Source: Duganella radicis
GTDB lineage: Bacteria; Pseudomonadota; Gammaproteobacteria; Burkholderiales; Burkholderiaceae_D
Assembly (NCBI RefSeq): GCF_009720825.1
Contig: NZ_WNKY01000001.1
Coordinates: 1-64,000 of the forward strand
Direction of reading: 5' to 3'
DNA length: 64,000 bases
The notes below the pieces were generated by a model. That model had not been told where the DNA came from. It saw nothing but the letters and a program-made list of their open reading frames with translations, and did not search any database. This document shows, piece by piece, positions 36,490 to 46,752 of the stretch (positions are counted from its first letter, which is position 1; each line of letters begins with the position of its first letter). The position numbers and the translations under genes are program-made.

Positions 36490-37290
36490 TCACAATACCG
36501 ACTTGACGATCATGCCGACGGCAACCGCGGCCGATACAGCGGCGAAGCCGATCTGAAGATGGGGGCCCTCCAGGCGAGCCGAAACTATGCGGCCACCGAG
36601 CATGCCAGCGAGGGCGCCGGCGGAAAACGGTATCGCCACGCTCCACGCCATGCCGCCAGTTGCGGCGCTGGTGACGACGCCGGTTACCGAGACGAGGGCG
36701 ATCACCGCCAGCGAGGTGGTCACCACCGATCGCATTGCCAGGTCCGTGTAGCGCTGCAACGCGGGCACCATGACGAAGCCGCCGTCGACACCAAGCAGAC
36801 CTGAAAGCAGGCCGGCAACGGTGCCCGACAGCGCCAGCGCGCGCGCGCAACTGCTGGTCCAGATGAAACGGCCGGTTGCGCCATCGCGCTTGCAAGGATG
36901 TGCGGAATGGACATTGGCCGGGACGGCGGCTGGCGGGCGCGTCACCTGGAGGAATGTGCGTAGCGCCACCAGCAACAGGATCATCGCGAACAGAACGCTG
37001 AGCCAGCGGTTGTCGAGCCGGTGCGCCAACCACAAACCGAGCGGCGCCAGCAGCATGCCGGACGCGGCGATCAGCATGGCAGCGCGGTAGCGCACGATTC
37101 CCTCGCGCAGTCCGAGCACTGCGCCGAGGGCAGCTGCCATGCCGACGGCCAGCAGGCCGATCGGGCCGGCTTGGGCGACACCCATCCCGATGCCGAACAC
37201 CAGCAGTGGCACCGCCAGGATACCGCCGCCGGCGCCGGTAAGGGCAAGGATGACGCCGACCACTAATCCAAGTCCGAGCTCGATCAACAT
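36490..37290 (-). CDS. TauE/SafE-family sulfite/anion exporter
   Basis: A 266-residue membrane protein with about eight helices, GxGG-rich N-terminus (LALTGAGGGILAVPLLVFG) and the repeat GLLSGLLGVDGGFVMVPALQ, typical of TauE/SafE (TSUP). In this operon it probably exports sulfite or a related sulfur anion made by persulfide oxidation. A GAGGAG site precedes the ATG, just before the stop of the upstream gene. Confidence 0.87.
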   Translation of the reverse strand: MLIELGLGLVVGVILALTGAGGGILAVPLLVFGIGMGVAQAGPIGLLAVGMAAALGAVLGLREGIVRYRAAMLIAASGMLLAPLGLWLAHRLDNRWLSVLFAMILLLVALRTFLQVTRPPAAVPANVHSAHPCKRDGATGRFIWTSSCARALALSGTVAGLLSGLLGVDGGFVMVPALQRYTDLAMRSVVTTSLAVIALVSVTGVVTSAATGGMAWSVAIPFSAGALAGMLGGRIVSARLEGPHLQIGFAAVSAAVAVGMIVKSVL

Positions 37291-37301
37291 GGCGTTGCTC
37301 C

Positions 37302-37736
37302 TCAGGCGGCTTGCTTGCGGCGCACCGGCAGGCGTTCCAGTAATTCGAAGATCCCCATGCCGACCATCATTGCCGCGCCAAAAATGAATGGCTTGCTGCC
37401 GCCGCTTGCGAGTGATGCCAGCACCGGGCCGGGGCAGTAACCGGCCAACCCCCAGCCGGTACCGAAGGCCAGCCCGCCCAACACCAGCCGGCGATCGATT
37501 TGAGTTGCGGTGGGCAGTCGCATGACGTCGCCGAGCAGCGACTTGTCGCGCCCGGCGGCGAAGCGAAACGCGACCCGTCCGACCAGGATGGCCCCGCCCA
37601 TGACGAAACCGAGCGACGGATTCCAGCGGCCCGTCAGGTCGAGGAATCCGATGACCTTGGACGGATCGGTCATGCCGGAGACGATCAGGCCGAGGCCGAA
37701 GACCAAGCCGACAACGAGTGCCATGATGATGTGCAT
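37302..37736 (-). CDS. YeeE/YedE-like membrane protein (DUF6691 type)
   Basis: A 144-residue protein with four likely membrane helices. MHIIMALVVGLVFGLGLIVSGMTDP opens it and GTGWGLAGYCPGPVLASLASG holds the conserved Cys motif of this family. Paired half-size YeeE proteins with one conserved Cys each are thought to move thiosulfate or other reduced sulfur. A GGGAG site supports the chosen ATG over a longer upstream frame. Confidence 0.85.
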   Translation of the reverse strand: MHIIMALVVGLVFGLGLIVSGMTDPSKVIGFLDLTGRWNPSLGFVMGGAILVGRVAFRFAAGRDKSLLGDVMRLPTATQIDRRLVLGGLAFGTGWGLAGYCPGPVLASLASGGSKPFIFGAAMMVGMGIFELLERLPVRRKQAA

Positions 37737-37746
37737 GATGTGCTCC

Positions 37747-38175
37747 CTATCCGATGATATGACGAACGATGAAAACGGTGACGAAGCCTGCCGCCATGAA
37801 GGCCGCTGTCGCCACCAGCGAGCGCGGCGAGCGTCGCGACAGGCCGCAAACGCCGTGGCCGCTGGTGCAGCCGGCACCATAGCGCGTGCCGAAGCCGACC
37901 AGCAGGCCCGCCACCACTAGCGTGGCAGTGCCGGCGTCGACCTGCACCGCCGGCAGCGGGGCGAACAGGTCGTACGCGGCGGGGGCGGCGATCAGGCCAA
38001 GCAGGATTGCGACGCGCCAGGCAATGTCGCCCTTCGGCAATTGCAGCAAGCCGCCCACGATGCCGCTGATGCCAGCGATGCGGCCGTTGAACAGGACGAG
38101 CAGCGCCGCAGCCAAGCCGATTAATGCGCCGCCGGCCAGCGAGGCCCACGGCGTGAAATTTACCCAATCGATCAT
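37747..38175 (-). CDS. YeeE/YedE-family membrane protein
   Basis: A 142-residue protein with four likely helices and the family motif [21 protein letters not shown], containing the reactive Cys. It pairs with the following DUF6691-type gene, forming the two halves of a YeeE-like sulfur transporter. Its start overlaps the repressor stop by four bases. Confidence 0.88.
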   Translation of the reverse strand: MIDWVNFTPWASLAGGALIGLAAALLVLFNGRIAGISGIVGGLLQLPKGDIAWRVAILLGLIAAPAAYDLFAPLPAVQVDAGTATLVVAGLLVGFGTRYGAGCTSGHGVCGLSRRSPRSLVATAAFMAAGFVTVFIVRHIIG

Positions 38176-38507
38176 CGTGACGTTGCTCCGTTCGGTTTTT
38201 CACAATACAGTTGGTATAGCACTTGCATCACGGCCATCGCGTCGCTGCTGGCGATACTGTAGAAGATCTGCTTGCCTTCGCGCTGCGTCGCCACCAGCGC
38301 CTCGTCGCGCAGCACGCCGAGTTGTTGGGAAAGCGTTGGCTGTTGAATCCCCAAAATGGTTTCAAGCTCGCTTACGCAAAGAGGGCCTTGCGAAAGCTGG
38401 CACAGCAGCAGCAGTCGGTCAGGGTTGGCGAGCACTTTCAGGAGGCCGCATGCCTGCGATGCTGCGGCGCGCATCGTGGCTGGGTCAAACTGGACGGGTC
38501 GGTTCAT
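38172..38507 (-). CDS. bigR: ArsR-family sulfide/persulfide sensor repressor (BigR-like)
   Basis: A roughly 111-residue winged-helix repressor ([20 protein letters not shown]); an ATG two codons earlier at 38513 is equally possible. The recognition helix is [20 protein letters not shown]. Cysteines sit in [18 protein letters not shown] and in QLYCEKP near the end; the two Cys of BigR and SqrR that form a polysulfide bridge lie in comparable places. Its position at the head of YeeE, TauE and persulfide dioxygenase genes is the classical BigR arrangement. Confidence 0.85.
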   Translation of the reverse strand: MNRPVQFDPATMRAAASQACGLLKVLANPDRLLLLCQLSQGPLCVSELETILGIQQPTLSQQLGVLRDEALVATQREGKQIFYSIASSDAMAVMQVLYQLYCEKPNGATSR

Positions 38508-38533
38508 GGTCAAGCATTCCTATTTTATATCAC

Positions 38534-38552
38534 ATAAATATATTATATTTAT
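38534..38552. promoter_or_regulatory. AT-rich palindrome, probable BigR operator
   Basis: ATAAATATATTATATTTAT is a perfect inverted repeat of nine bases around one central T, in an otherwise GC-rich genome. It lies 21-27 bases upstream of the repressor start, where an autoregulatory ArsR/BigR site is expected. BigR operators are known to be AT-rich palindromes. Confidence 0.65.
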
Positions 38553-38672
38553 CGATAAACTATAAGTCAATAGAACGATTAGGTGGTGCGACACGGTTAA
38601 ACAACGAACACATGGGGGGAAGCCGGAACCGCCGAAATTGGGATTGGAGGTGCCGTGGAATAAAAAACCGGC

Positions 38673-39117
38673 TTAGAACGTGTTCACGATCTCGCCAAAT
38701 AGTCGGATAATTGCGGGGTGAGAAAGCGTGGAGGATGTTGCCGAGGGATTTTCCGAAATGGAGGACGGTGCATGCATGCTTTGCGAAATGGAGCGGGCGT
38801 TAAAAAAATCAGGTTGGCGCGGCCCGCGAGAAACTGGAGCGCAGCGCCAAGCCAACGCTCCTGATCGTTGACGCGCAAAGTGTGAAGAACACGGACACGG
38901 CTGGTAGCAAAGGCTACGACGCGGGTAAGAAGGTTGTCTGGCATCAAACGCCACATCTGTGTGGGCACGCAGGGGCTGCCCCACGCCATTGCCGTGACGA
39001 CGGCCGAGGTGACGGACCGCAAAGGAAGAACTGCGAGCGGTGGCTCAACACCAGCTTACAGTTCATCCACCTGGCCTTCTTGGCGATACTGCTTCGGAGA
39101 TCGTGAACACGTTCTTA
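38673..39117 (+). mobile_element. Non-autonomous IS5-family relic with intact ends
   Basis: The element spans 38676-39114 (439 bp). Its ends are perfect inverted repeats (GAACGTGTTCACGATCTC) and it is flanked by TTA on both sides (38673-38675 and 39115-39117), a TNA duplication as made by IS5/IS1031-group elements. Inside are broken transposase pieces: LLIVDAQSVKNTDTAGSKGY and YDAGKKV, then a frame change to GIKRHICVGTQGLPHAIAVT, then LNTSLQFIHLAFLAILLRRS. The catalytic core is missing, so it cannot transpose alone. Structurally it is a MITE-like deletion derivative. Confidence 0.88.
38781..39110 (+). pseudogene. Degenerate IS5-family transposase
   Basis: Fragments of an IS5 transposase occur in two frames: the DDE domain opening (LLIVDAQSVKNT) and RHICVGTQGLPHAIAVTTAEV, followed by the C-terminal tail. 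There is at least one frameshift around 38938 and an internal deletion after DRKG. No functional protein can be made. Confidence 0.8.
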
Positions 39118-39459
39118 AGCCGTTAAAGCAGGCGCCACATCGGGCGGGCGCAAATCCAAACCCGGCTGACGCGCCGTTCAGACTGAAATCCGGCCGGACC
39201 GGCCGCGACATTTAACACAACCGCAGTTCCGTCTTGTTTTTCCGCTGTTGCGAGAGTTCGTCTGTAGGGCACCTTGAAAAACCACCCAGTTCTGGCCTGA
39301 TATTGACGACCTGACTCCTACCTGATTCCGATGATCAAACACAGCCTGTTTGCCGACCAGGAACGCGAAGCAAAGCTCACCTGGGCCACCGGCTCCCCCT
39401 ATCCTGACGTTCCGATCGCCCCGCCGTTTTATTGCGACGAATGCTTTCGCTCGCTATCG
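39118..39459. other. Intergenic stretch without recognised gene
   Basis: About 340 bp between the IS5 relic and the hydroxyphenylpyruvate dioxygenase stop. Small frames exist but none shows a ribosome-binding site or a recognised family. No clear terminator hairpin was found. Confidence 0.4.
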
Positions 39460-40542
<1,083 letters not shown>

Positions 40543-40572
40543 GATAGTCATTCCATTCAGATGTGAGGGGCG

Positions 40573-41325
40573 TCAGGCGGCCTTGGTCGACAGGCCAAGA
40601 TAGGTTTCAATCACGCGCGGATCGCCGGCCAGCTCGCGCGCCGGGCCTTCCAGCGCCACGTTGCCGGTTTCCAGCACGTAGGCGTAGTCCGCCACTTGCA
40701 GGGCGGCGCGGGCATTCTGCTCGACCAGCAGGGTGGCGACGCCGGTTTGCTTCAGCCGCGCCACGATATGCAGGATTTCCTGGACGATGCGCGGCGCCAG
40801 GCCGAGGCTGGGCTCGTCCAGCATCAGCAGGCGCGGCTTGGCCATCAGCGCGCGGCCCAGCGCCACCATCTGGCGCTCGCCGCCGGACAGGGTGCCGGCC
40901 TGCTGCTTGCGGCGTTCCTTCAGGCGCGGGAACAGTTCGTACACCATGTCGAGCTGGTCGGCGTAGTGGCGGTCGCCGGCGCGGTAGCGGCTGTAGCTGC
41001 CCAGTAGCAGGTTGTCCTCGACCGGCATGGTGGCGAACAGCGCGCGGGTCTCCGGCACCAGGCACAGGCCGCGCGCCAGCCGGTCCTCCACCGGCACGGT
41101 GGCGATGTCCTCGCCTTGCAGTTCCACCTTGCCGGCGGTGCGGGCGTAGGCCGGCAGCACGCCGGCGATGGCGTTCATCATGGTCGACTTGCCGGCGCCG
41201 TTGGGCCCGATCACCGTGGCGATCTCGCCGGCGCCGACCTTGAGGCTGATGCCGTACAGCGCTTCCACCCGGCCATAGGCCACATGCAGGTCGCGCACAT
41301 GCAAAATTGGTTGTGTAGTATTCAT
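40573..41325 (-). CDS. Liv-type ABC importer 2, LivF-like ATPase
   Basis: A 250-residue ATPase with Walker [10 protein letters not shown], signature LSGGERQM, Walker B LLMLDEP and switch [11 protein letters not shown], all intact. It sits between the fused permease-ATPase and hppD, separated from each by 9-30 bases, and forms the second ATPase of this transporter. Confidence 0.92.
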   Translation of the reverse strand: MNTTQPILHVRDLHVAYGRVEALYGISLKVGAGEIATVIGPNGAGKSTMMNAIAGVLPAYARTAGKVELQGEDIATVPVEDRLARGLCLVPETRALFATMPVEDNLLLGSYSRYRAGDRHYADQLDMVYELFPRLKERRKQQAGTLSGGERQMVALGRALMAKPRLLMLDEPSLGLAPRIVQEILHIVARLKQTGVATLLVEQNARAALQVADYAYVLETGNVALEGPARELAGDPRVIETYLGLSTKAA

Positions 41326-41334
41326 GTCGGTTCC

Positions 41335-43116
41335 TTAGTCCACGCCGCCGAGATAAGCTTGCAGCACCGCCGGGTCGGACCGGACTTCCTGCGGGCGGCC
41401 GGTCGAGATGCGGGTGCCAAATTCCATCACCACCAGGCGGTCCACCAGGTTCATGACGAAGTCCATGTCGTGTTCGACGATCAGCACGCTCATGCCTTCC
41501 GCGCGCAGCTTGGCCAGCAGCTCGGCCAGCGCCTGTTTTTCCTGGTAGCGCAGGCCGGCGGCCGGCTCGTCCAGCAACAGCAGGGTCGGATCGCAGCACA
41601 GGGCGCGGGCGATTTCGAGGATGCGTTGCTGGCCCAGCGCCAGGTTGCCCGCCTCCTCGTACATCAGATGGCCGAGGCCGACCCGCTCCAACTGGCGGCG
41701 CGCCTCGAACAGCAGCACTTGCTCCTCGCTGCGGTTGCCGCGCACCATGGCGGCGGCCAGGCCGCCGATCTCGCCATGCAGGCCGCGCAGGTGGGCGCCG
41801 AGGGCGACGTTCTCCAGCACGCTCATGTCGGGGATCAGCTTGACGTGCTGGAAGGTGCGGGCGATGCCGTGGCGGACGATCTGGCGCGACGATTGGCCGT
41901 TGATGCGCCGCATCTCGTTGCCGACGCGGAAGCGGATTTCGCCCGAGGTCAGCGGCAGCAGGCCGGTGACCAGGTTGAACATGGTGGACTTGCCGGCGCC
42001 GTTGGGGCCGATCAGGCCGACGATCTCGCCGGCCTTGACCTCGAACTGCATGTCATTCACCGCCACCAGGCCGCCGAACATCTTGCGCGCCAGGTCGACT
42101 TCCAGCACCGTGGTGCCGGCCTTGTGGCGCGCGCGGCGCACCAGCACCGGCGCGTCGTCCGGCGCCACCGCCGGCGGCGCCGCCGGGAAGCGCTTGCGCA
42201 CGAAGGCCCAGACGCCGTCGCGGGCGCGTTGCAGCAGCAGCACCATCAGCACGCCGAACACCACGATCTCGTAGTTGCCGTTGGAACCGAGCAGCTTGGG
42301 CAGCACGGTTTGCAGCTGGTCCTTGAGCAAGGTCAGCAAGGTCGAGCCGAGCAGGGCGCCCCAGACGTGGCCGGCGCCGCCGACCACCGCCATGAACAGG
42401 TACTCGATGCCGGTGTTCAGGCCGAACGGCGTCGGGTTGACGGTGCGCTGCATGTGGGCGTACAGCCAGCCGGACAGGCAAGCCAGCAGCGCCGCCAGCA
42501 CGAAGATGGCGATCTTCATCCAGGTGGTGTCCACGCCCATGGCCTCGGCCATCACGCCGCGGCCCTTCAGCGCGCGGATGGCGCGGCCGGGACGCGAATT
42601 GAGCAGGTTCTGCACCGCGAACACGGCCAGCAGCACCAGCAGCCAGATCAGGCCGTACATCTCGCGGCCGCTGGCGATGGCGTAGCCGAACACCGGGATC
42701 TCGGGGATGCTGTTGATGCCGTCGTAGCGGCCGAGGAAGTCGAGGTTGCCGAACAGGAAGAACAGCGACAGGCCCCAGGCGATGGTGCCCAGCGGCAGGT
42801 AGTGTCCGGACAGCGGCATGGTGATCATGCCGATCAACAGCGCGGCGGCGGCGGTGATGACCACCCCGGCCAGCAGCCCGAACCACGGCGACAGGCCGTA
42901 GCGCGTGCTCAGGTAGGCGGAGGTGTAGGCGCCCAGGCCGACGAACGCGGCCTGGCCGAACGAGGTCAGCCCGCCCACGCCGGTCAGCAACACCAGGCCG
43001 AGCGCGACCAGCGCGTACAGGCCGACATAGTTGGCCAGCGTGATCCAGTATTCCGGCGTCGGCAGCAGGGGCACCGCCGCCATGGCGGCGATGAACAGGT
43101 AAAGAGGCCGTTTCAT
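41335..43116 (-). CDS. Liv-type ABC importer 2, fused LivM permease and LivG ATPase
   Basis: A 593-residue fusion starting [16 protein letters not shown] after GAGGGAGAAG. Residues 1-310 are a LivM-type permease (GGLTSFGQAAFVGLGAY, VVGGAGHVWGALLG). After a linker rich in Ala/Pro/Arg (about 310-345), residues 345-590 are a LivG-type ATPase with [35 protein letters not shown] and LIVEHDMDFV. A longer frame upstream overlaps the LivH gene and is not coding. Such fusions fix a 1:1 ratio of membrane and motor parts. Confidence 0.92.
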   Translation of the reverse strand: MKRPLYLFIAAMAAVPLLPTPEYWITLANYVGLYALVALGLVLLTGVGGLTSFGQAAFVGLGAYTSAYLSTRYGLSPWFGLLAGVVITAAAALLIGMITMPLSGHYLPLGTIAWGLSLFFLFGNLDFLGRYDGINSIPEIPVFGYAIASGREMYGLIWLLVLLAVFAVQNLLNSRPGRAIRALKGRGVMAEAMGVDTTWMKIAIFVLAALLACLSGWLYAHMQRTVNPTPFGLNTGIEYLFMAVVGGAGHVWGALLGSTLLTLLKDQLQTVLPKLLGSNGNYEIVVFGVLMVLLLQRARDGVWAFVRKRFPAAPPAVAPDDAPVLVRRARHKAGTTVLEVDLARKMFGGLVAVNDMQFEVKAGEIVGLIGPNGAGKSTMFNLVTGLLPLTSGEIRFRVGNEMRRINGQSSRQIVRHGIARTFQHVKLIPDMSVLENVALGAHLRGLHGEIGGLAAAMVRGNRSEEQVLLFEARRQLERVGLGHLMYEEAGNLALGQQRILEIARALCCDPTLLLLDEPAAGLRYQEKQALAELLAKLRAEGMSVLIVEHDMDFVMNLVDRLVVMEFGTRISTGRPQEVRSDPAVLQAYLGGVD

Positions 43117-44171
43117 TATTCTTCTCCCTCTTCGATATGGGTGGATTTCAGCGAGCGCCACAGCAGCACGGGAATAATCAGGGTGAACACGATGACTTCC
43201 TTGAGGGTACTGGCCCAGAAAGACGAGAACGATTCCAGCACACCAACCAGCAGGGCGCCGGCCGCCGCCGCCGGGTAGGCGGCCAGGCCGCCGACGATGG
43301 CGCCGACAAAGCCTTTCAGGCCGGTCAGGAAGCCGGAGTCGTAGTAGATGGTGGTGAGCGGGGCGATCAGGATGCCGCACAGGGCGCCGATGCCCGCCGC
43401 CAGCGTGAACGCCAGCCGGCCGGCCTGGGTGGTGCCGATGCCGACCAGTTGCGCGCCGAGGCGGTTGATGGCGGTGGCGCGCAGCGCCTTGCCGGCCAGC
43501 GTGCGTTCGAAGTAGAAGTACAGCGCCGCGATCAGCGCCAGCGAGACGCCGATCACCACCAGGCTCTGGCCCGAGACGGCCAGCGTGCCGAGGTCGAAGC
43601 GGGCCTCGGTGAAGGGCGTGGTGCGCGAGCCTTCGGCGCCGAACAGCGCCAGGCCCAGCCCCAGCATGGCGAAATGCACGCCGACCGAGACGATCAGCAG
43701 CACCAGCGTGCTGGCACTGGCCAGCGGCTGGAACGCCAGACGGTACACCAGCGGGCCGAGCGGCACCACCACGATCAGCGCCAGCGCGACCTGCAGCGCC
43801 AGCGGCAGCTCGGGGCGGGCGCCGAAGTGGGCGAGGGCATAGATGGCGGCCGGCGCCAGCACGAACTTGCCGAACGCGGTGCGCAGCGGCGCCAGCGCCA
43901 GGCGGCGGCCGGCCGCGCGCTGCCACAGGTGCCACGCCTCCTGCAGGAAGGCCAGCAACCCCAGGACGGCCAGCAGGGTGGCGGCCTGCGGGAAGCGGCC
44001 GGCCTGGATGGTGGCCAGCGTGAGGGCGCCGAACGCGACGAACTCGCCCAGCGGAATGAAAATGACGCGCGTGACTGAAAACACCAGCACCAGCGCGAGC
44101 GCCATCAGCGCATACACCGCGCCGTTGGTGATGCCATCCTGGGTCAGGATGGCGGCAATCGAAATATCCAT
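43116..44171 (-). CDS. Liv-type ABC importer 2, LivH-like permease
   Basis: A 351-residue permease, longer than usual (about 290-310) because of an insert around residues 60-125 rich in Arg and Ala. [31 protein letters not shown] and [16 protein letters not shown] mark the family. Its stop shares one base with the start of the fused permease-ATPase. Confidence 0.9.
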   Translation of the reverse strand: MDISIAAILTQDGITNGAVYALMALALVLVFSVTRVIFIPLGEFVAFGALTLATIQAGRFPQAATLLAVLGLLAFLQEAWHLWQRAAGRRLALAPLRTAFGKFVLAPAAIYALAHFGARPELPLALQVALALIVVVPLGPLVYRLAFQPLASASTLVLLIVSVGVHFAMLGLGLALFGAEGSRTTPFTEARFDLGTLAVSGQSLVVIGVSLALIAALYFYFERTLAGKALRATAINRLGAQLVGIGTTQAGRLAFTLAAGIGALCGILIAPLTTIYYDSGFLTGLKGFVGAIVGGLAAYPAAAAGALLVGVLESFSSFWASTLKEVIVFTLIIPVLLWRSLKSTHIEEGEE

Positions 44172-44262
44172 GATTAAACTCGCGAAACAGCCGGCGCGCC
44201 GCCCGGATCGGGGCGGCGGCGGCGGGAAAGAAAATGGACCAGCCCCGGAGGGGCCGTGTCTG
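44172..44262. other. GC-rich hairpin spacer between binding-protein and permease genes
   Basis: The spacer holds a GC stem (CCGCCC/GGGCGG around 44209-44227) and a second short one (GCCCC/GGGGC around 44237-44250). Hairpins here commonly protect the abundant binding-protein mRNA from decay and reduce readthrough into the permease genes. Judged by eye. Confidence 0.4.
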
Positions 44263-45420
44263 TTACTTCGCCTCAGGCAAGGTCCACTTGCCGTTGGTGA
44301 TCTTCACCAGCACGCGGGCGCGGCGGTCCAGGCCGACGTGGTCGTTCGGCCCCATGTTGACGATGCCATGCGACACCGGCAGGTTCTTGATGTTCTCCAG
44401 CGCGTCGCGCAGGCCCTGGCGGAATTCACGCGTGCCGGGCTTCCCCTTCTTCAGCGCTTCCGGCAGGGCGGCGCTCAGCAGCAGGCCGGCATCCCAGGCG
44501 TGGCTGCCGAAGGTGCTGGCGCTGCCGGCGCCGTAGGCCTTTTCGTAGGTGTTCTTGTAGCTCAGGGCGGCCTGCTTCATCGGGAACGCGTCCGACAGCT
44601 GGTCCGCCACCACCAGCGGGCCGGCGGCGACGAAGGTGCCTTCGCAATCGGCGCCGCACACGCGCAGGAAATCGTTGTTGGTGACGCCGTGGGTCTGGTA
44701 GAGCTTGCCCCTGTAGGCGCGTTCCTTCAGCGTCTTTTGCGGCAGCGCGGCCGGGGTGCCGGCGCCGGCGATCAGCACCGCGTCCGGGTTGGCGCCGATG
44801 ATCTTCAGCGCCTGTCCCGTGACGGAGGTGTCGGTGCGCGCGAAGCGTTCGCTGGCGACGATCTTGATGTGATTTTGTTCCGCCAGCCTGGCGAACTCGC
44901 GGTACCAGCTTTCACCGTAGGCGTCGGCGAAGCCGATGAAGCCGGCGGTCTTGACGCCTTGATCGACCATGCTGTTGACGATGGCGCTGGCCATGTGGGC
45001 ATCGTTTGGCGACGTCTTGAAGATCCATTTGCGCTTGGCGTCCATCGGCTCGACCAGCGACGCGGCGGCGGCCATGGTGATGAGTGGCGTACCCGATTCG
45101 GCGGCCAGGTCGATCATGGCCAGCGAGTTGGGCGAGGTGGTCGAGCCGAGGATGAGGTCGACCTTTTGCTCGGTCACCAGCTTGCGCTCGTTCTTGACGG
45201 CGGTGGTGCTGTCGGAGGCGTCGTCCAGCACGATGTATTCGATGGTGGTGTTGCCGATCTTGGTCGGCAGCAGGGCCACGCTGTTTTTCTGGGCGATGCC
45301 CAGCGAGGCCGCCGGGCCGGTGGCCGACAGGCTGACGCCGACCTTGACCTGGGCCTGGGCCGCCGCGTGGGTGAACGCGAACACGGCTGGCAGTACGGCG
45401 ATGAGCGGTTTGAGTGGCAT
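44263..45420 (-). CDS. Liv-type ABC importer 2, periplasmic substrate-binding protein
   Basis: A 385-residue periplasmic binding protein with signal peptide (MPLKPLIAVLPAVFAFTHAAAQAQ) and mature start VKVGVSLSATGPAASLGIAQ. GGAG precedes the ATG. It contains a likely disulfide (VCGADCEGTF). It is the first gene of the operon that ends with hppD, so aromatic acids or amino acids are plausible ligands, not shown by sequence. Confidence 0.9.
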   Translation of the reverse strand: MPLKPLIAVLPAVFAFTHAAAQAQVKVGVSLSATGPAASLGIAQKNSVALLPTKIGNTTIEYIVLDDASDSTTAVKNERKLVTEQKVDLILGSTTSPNSLAMIDLAAESGTPLITMAAAASLVEPMDAKRKWIFKTSPNDAHMASAIVNSMVDQGVKTAGFIGFADAYGESWYREFARLAEQNHIKIVASERFARTDTSVTGQALKIIGANPDAVLIAGAGTPAALPQKTLKERAYRGKLYQTHGVTNNDFLRVCGADCEGTFVAAGPLVVADQLSDAFPMKQAALSYKNTYEKAYGAGSASTFGSHAWDAGLLLSAALPEALKKGKPGTREFRQGLRDALENIKNLPVSHGIVNMGPNDHVGLDRRARVLVKITNGKWTLPEAK

Positions 45421-45445
45421 GAAAGTCTCCAATGGTTTTATAGGC

Positions 45446-45465
45446 GCCGGCTGGCAGGAGCCGGC
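45446..45465. other. Hairpin in the 5' leader of importer 2
   Basis: A perfect seven-base stem (GCCGGCT pairing with AGCCGGC) with a six-base loop lies 26 bases upstream of the binding-protein ATG. It could influence translation or mRNA stability. No T run follows on the coding strand. Confidence 0.4.
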
Positions 45466-45497
45466 AGTTGCGAAATGCGTGGGGGGCACGCGACAGG

Positions 45498-45707
45498 TCA
45501 ATTGAAAATGTGTCCGGGATGAGGTTGTTGGAGCGGGTGGGGCTGGTGCGGACGGCGGCAGGTCGCGACAGTCTTGGCGATTTCCGTAGCGCTGGCGCCC
45601 CACCCCCGCTGGTAACGCTCCATGTCGTTTTGGTTATGCAGCGGTGCGCAAGCGGCCAAGGTCCCGCATAAGCCCGCCATGTTGTCCCGCCCAGTATGCT
45701 CGTTCAT
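45498..45707 (-). CDS. Possible small protein upstream of importer 2
   Basis: A 69-codon frame starting MNEHTGRDNMAGLCGTLAAC with AGGAG nine bases before the ATG. It has no recognised family and a Pro/His-rich tail (RRPHQPHPLQQPHPGHIFN). It lies in the 386-bp region between the importer operon and the divergent LysR gene, and could be a leader peptide, a small protein or chance. Confidence 0.3.
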   Translation of the reverse strand: MNEHTGRDNMAGLCGTLAACAPLHNQNDMERYQRGWGASATEIAKTVATCRRPHQPHPLQQPHPGHIFN

Positions 45708-45807
45708 CTATGTTGTCTCCTGCCGATGCCGGAACGATAGCGAAGCGGCACTGACTCGTCGATTGAGCAATTTTTCTGCCATAATGAAAAAAAGTTATGG
45801 AGAGGGT

Positions 45808-46752
45808 ATGAACCAGAGCAACCGGCTGATGCCGATACGGCGCTTTTCCGAAGGCGGCCTGAAAATCAATCAGCTGCGGATTCTTGTGGCGTTACAACAA
45901 CTGGGGCAGGTGTACAGGGTGGCCGACGCGCTGCACGTGACCCAGCCGGCCATATCGAAACAGTTAAGGGAGCTGGAGAACATAACCGGCGTCAGCCTGT
46001 TTCGGCGGGCCGGCAACCGCATCGAGTTCACGGTGATGGGCGAGCGGTTGGCGCGCCGCGCCGGCGAAATCCTGCAACAGCTGACCAACGCGGAGGTCGA
46101 GATCGCCGCGCTGGCGCAGGGCGTCTCCGGCACGGTGGCGATCGGCACCGTGACCACGGCGGCGCAGGTGCTGGTGCCGCAGGCGATACGCCGTTTCCGC
46201 GAGCTGGCGCCAGGCGCCCGCATCAAGCTGCACGAGGGGCCGGCCGACGGGCTGCTGGAAATGCTGGAGGAGGGCAAGCTGGACGTCGTGGTGGCGCGCG
46301 GCACGGAGAAAGACGGCCCGCCATCCACGCAGTCGACCGTGCTGTCGCACGACCCGCTGGTCTTGTGCAGCGGCTTGCATCACCCGCTGGCCGGCCACCG
46401 CGAACTGGGTTGGGGCGAGCTGGCCACCACCGGCTGGATTGTGCCGTCGATAGGCTCGCTCGCTTACAAAGCCCTGGCCCGCCTGTTGCAGGAAAAGCAG
46501 ATCGCGCTTGACGTGGCGGTGGAATCGATGTCGCTGACCACCAATGTCGCCATGCTCGACTCCAGCGAGCTGGTGTGCCTGTTGCCGCTGAGCTACGCGC
46601 GGCGGCTGGTGCTGGAGCACCGCATCGTCATGCTGCCGGTGGCGACCGACGGCCTGCTGGCGCAGGTGTCCGCGCATTGGAAGGCGGACAGCGACAATCC
46701 GCTGACGCTGATCATGACCGATAGCCTGATCGAGTGTGGCAAGGCCTTATGA
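45808..46752 (+). CDS. LysR-type regulator (GbpR-like)
   Basis: A 314-residue LysR protein with the HTH in GQVYRVADALHVTQPAISKQ and a ligand domain opening SGTVAIGTVTTAAQVLVPQA. The start MNQSNRLMPIRRF has GGAGAG just upstream; an earlier ATG at 45784 is less likely. It is divergent from the importer/hppD operon and is its likely regulator. Its stop overlaps by six bases, tail to tail, with the next LysR gene. Confidence 0.87.
   Translation: MNQSNRLMPIRRFSEGGLKINQLRILVALQQLGQVYRVADALHVTQPAISKQLRELENITGVSLFRRAGNRIEFTVMGERLARRAGEILQQLTNAEVEIAALAQGVSGTVAIGTVTTAAQVLVPQAIRRFRELAPGARIKLHEGPADGLLEMLEEGKLDVVVARGTEKDGPPSTQSTVLSHDPLVLCSGLHHPLAGHRELGWGELATTGWIVPSIGSLAYKALARLLQEKQIALDVAVESMSLTTNVAMLDSSELVCLLPLSYARRLVLEHRIVMLPVATDGLLAQVSAHWKADSDNPLTLIMTDSLIECGKAL

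Noticed and set aside
36490..37033. Longer 5' extension of the persulfide dioxygenase frame
   Set aside because: It overlaps the TauE gene on the same strand in another frame, is Arg-rich nonsense, and the internal ATG has a good ribosome-binding site.
41116..43278. Plus-strand frame of 720 codons across the importer 2 genes
   Set aside because: His/Gln/Ala-rich antisense shadow of the fused permease-ATPase, with no family features.
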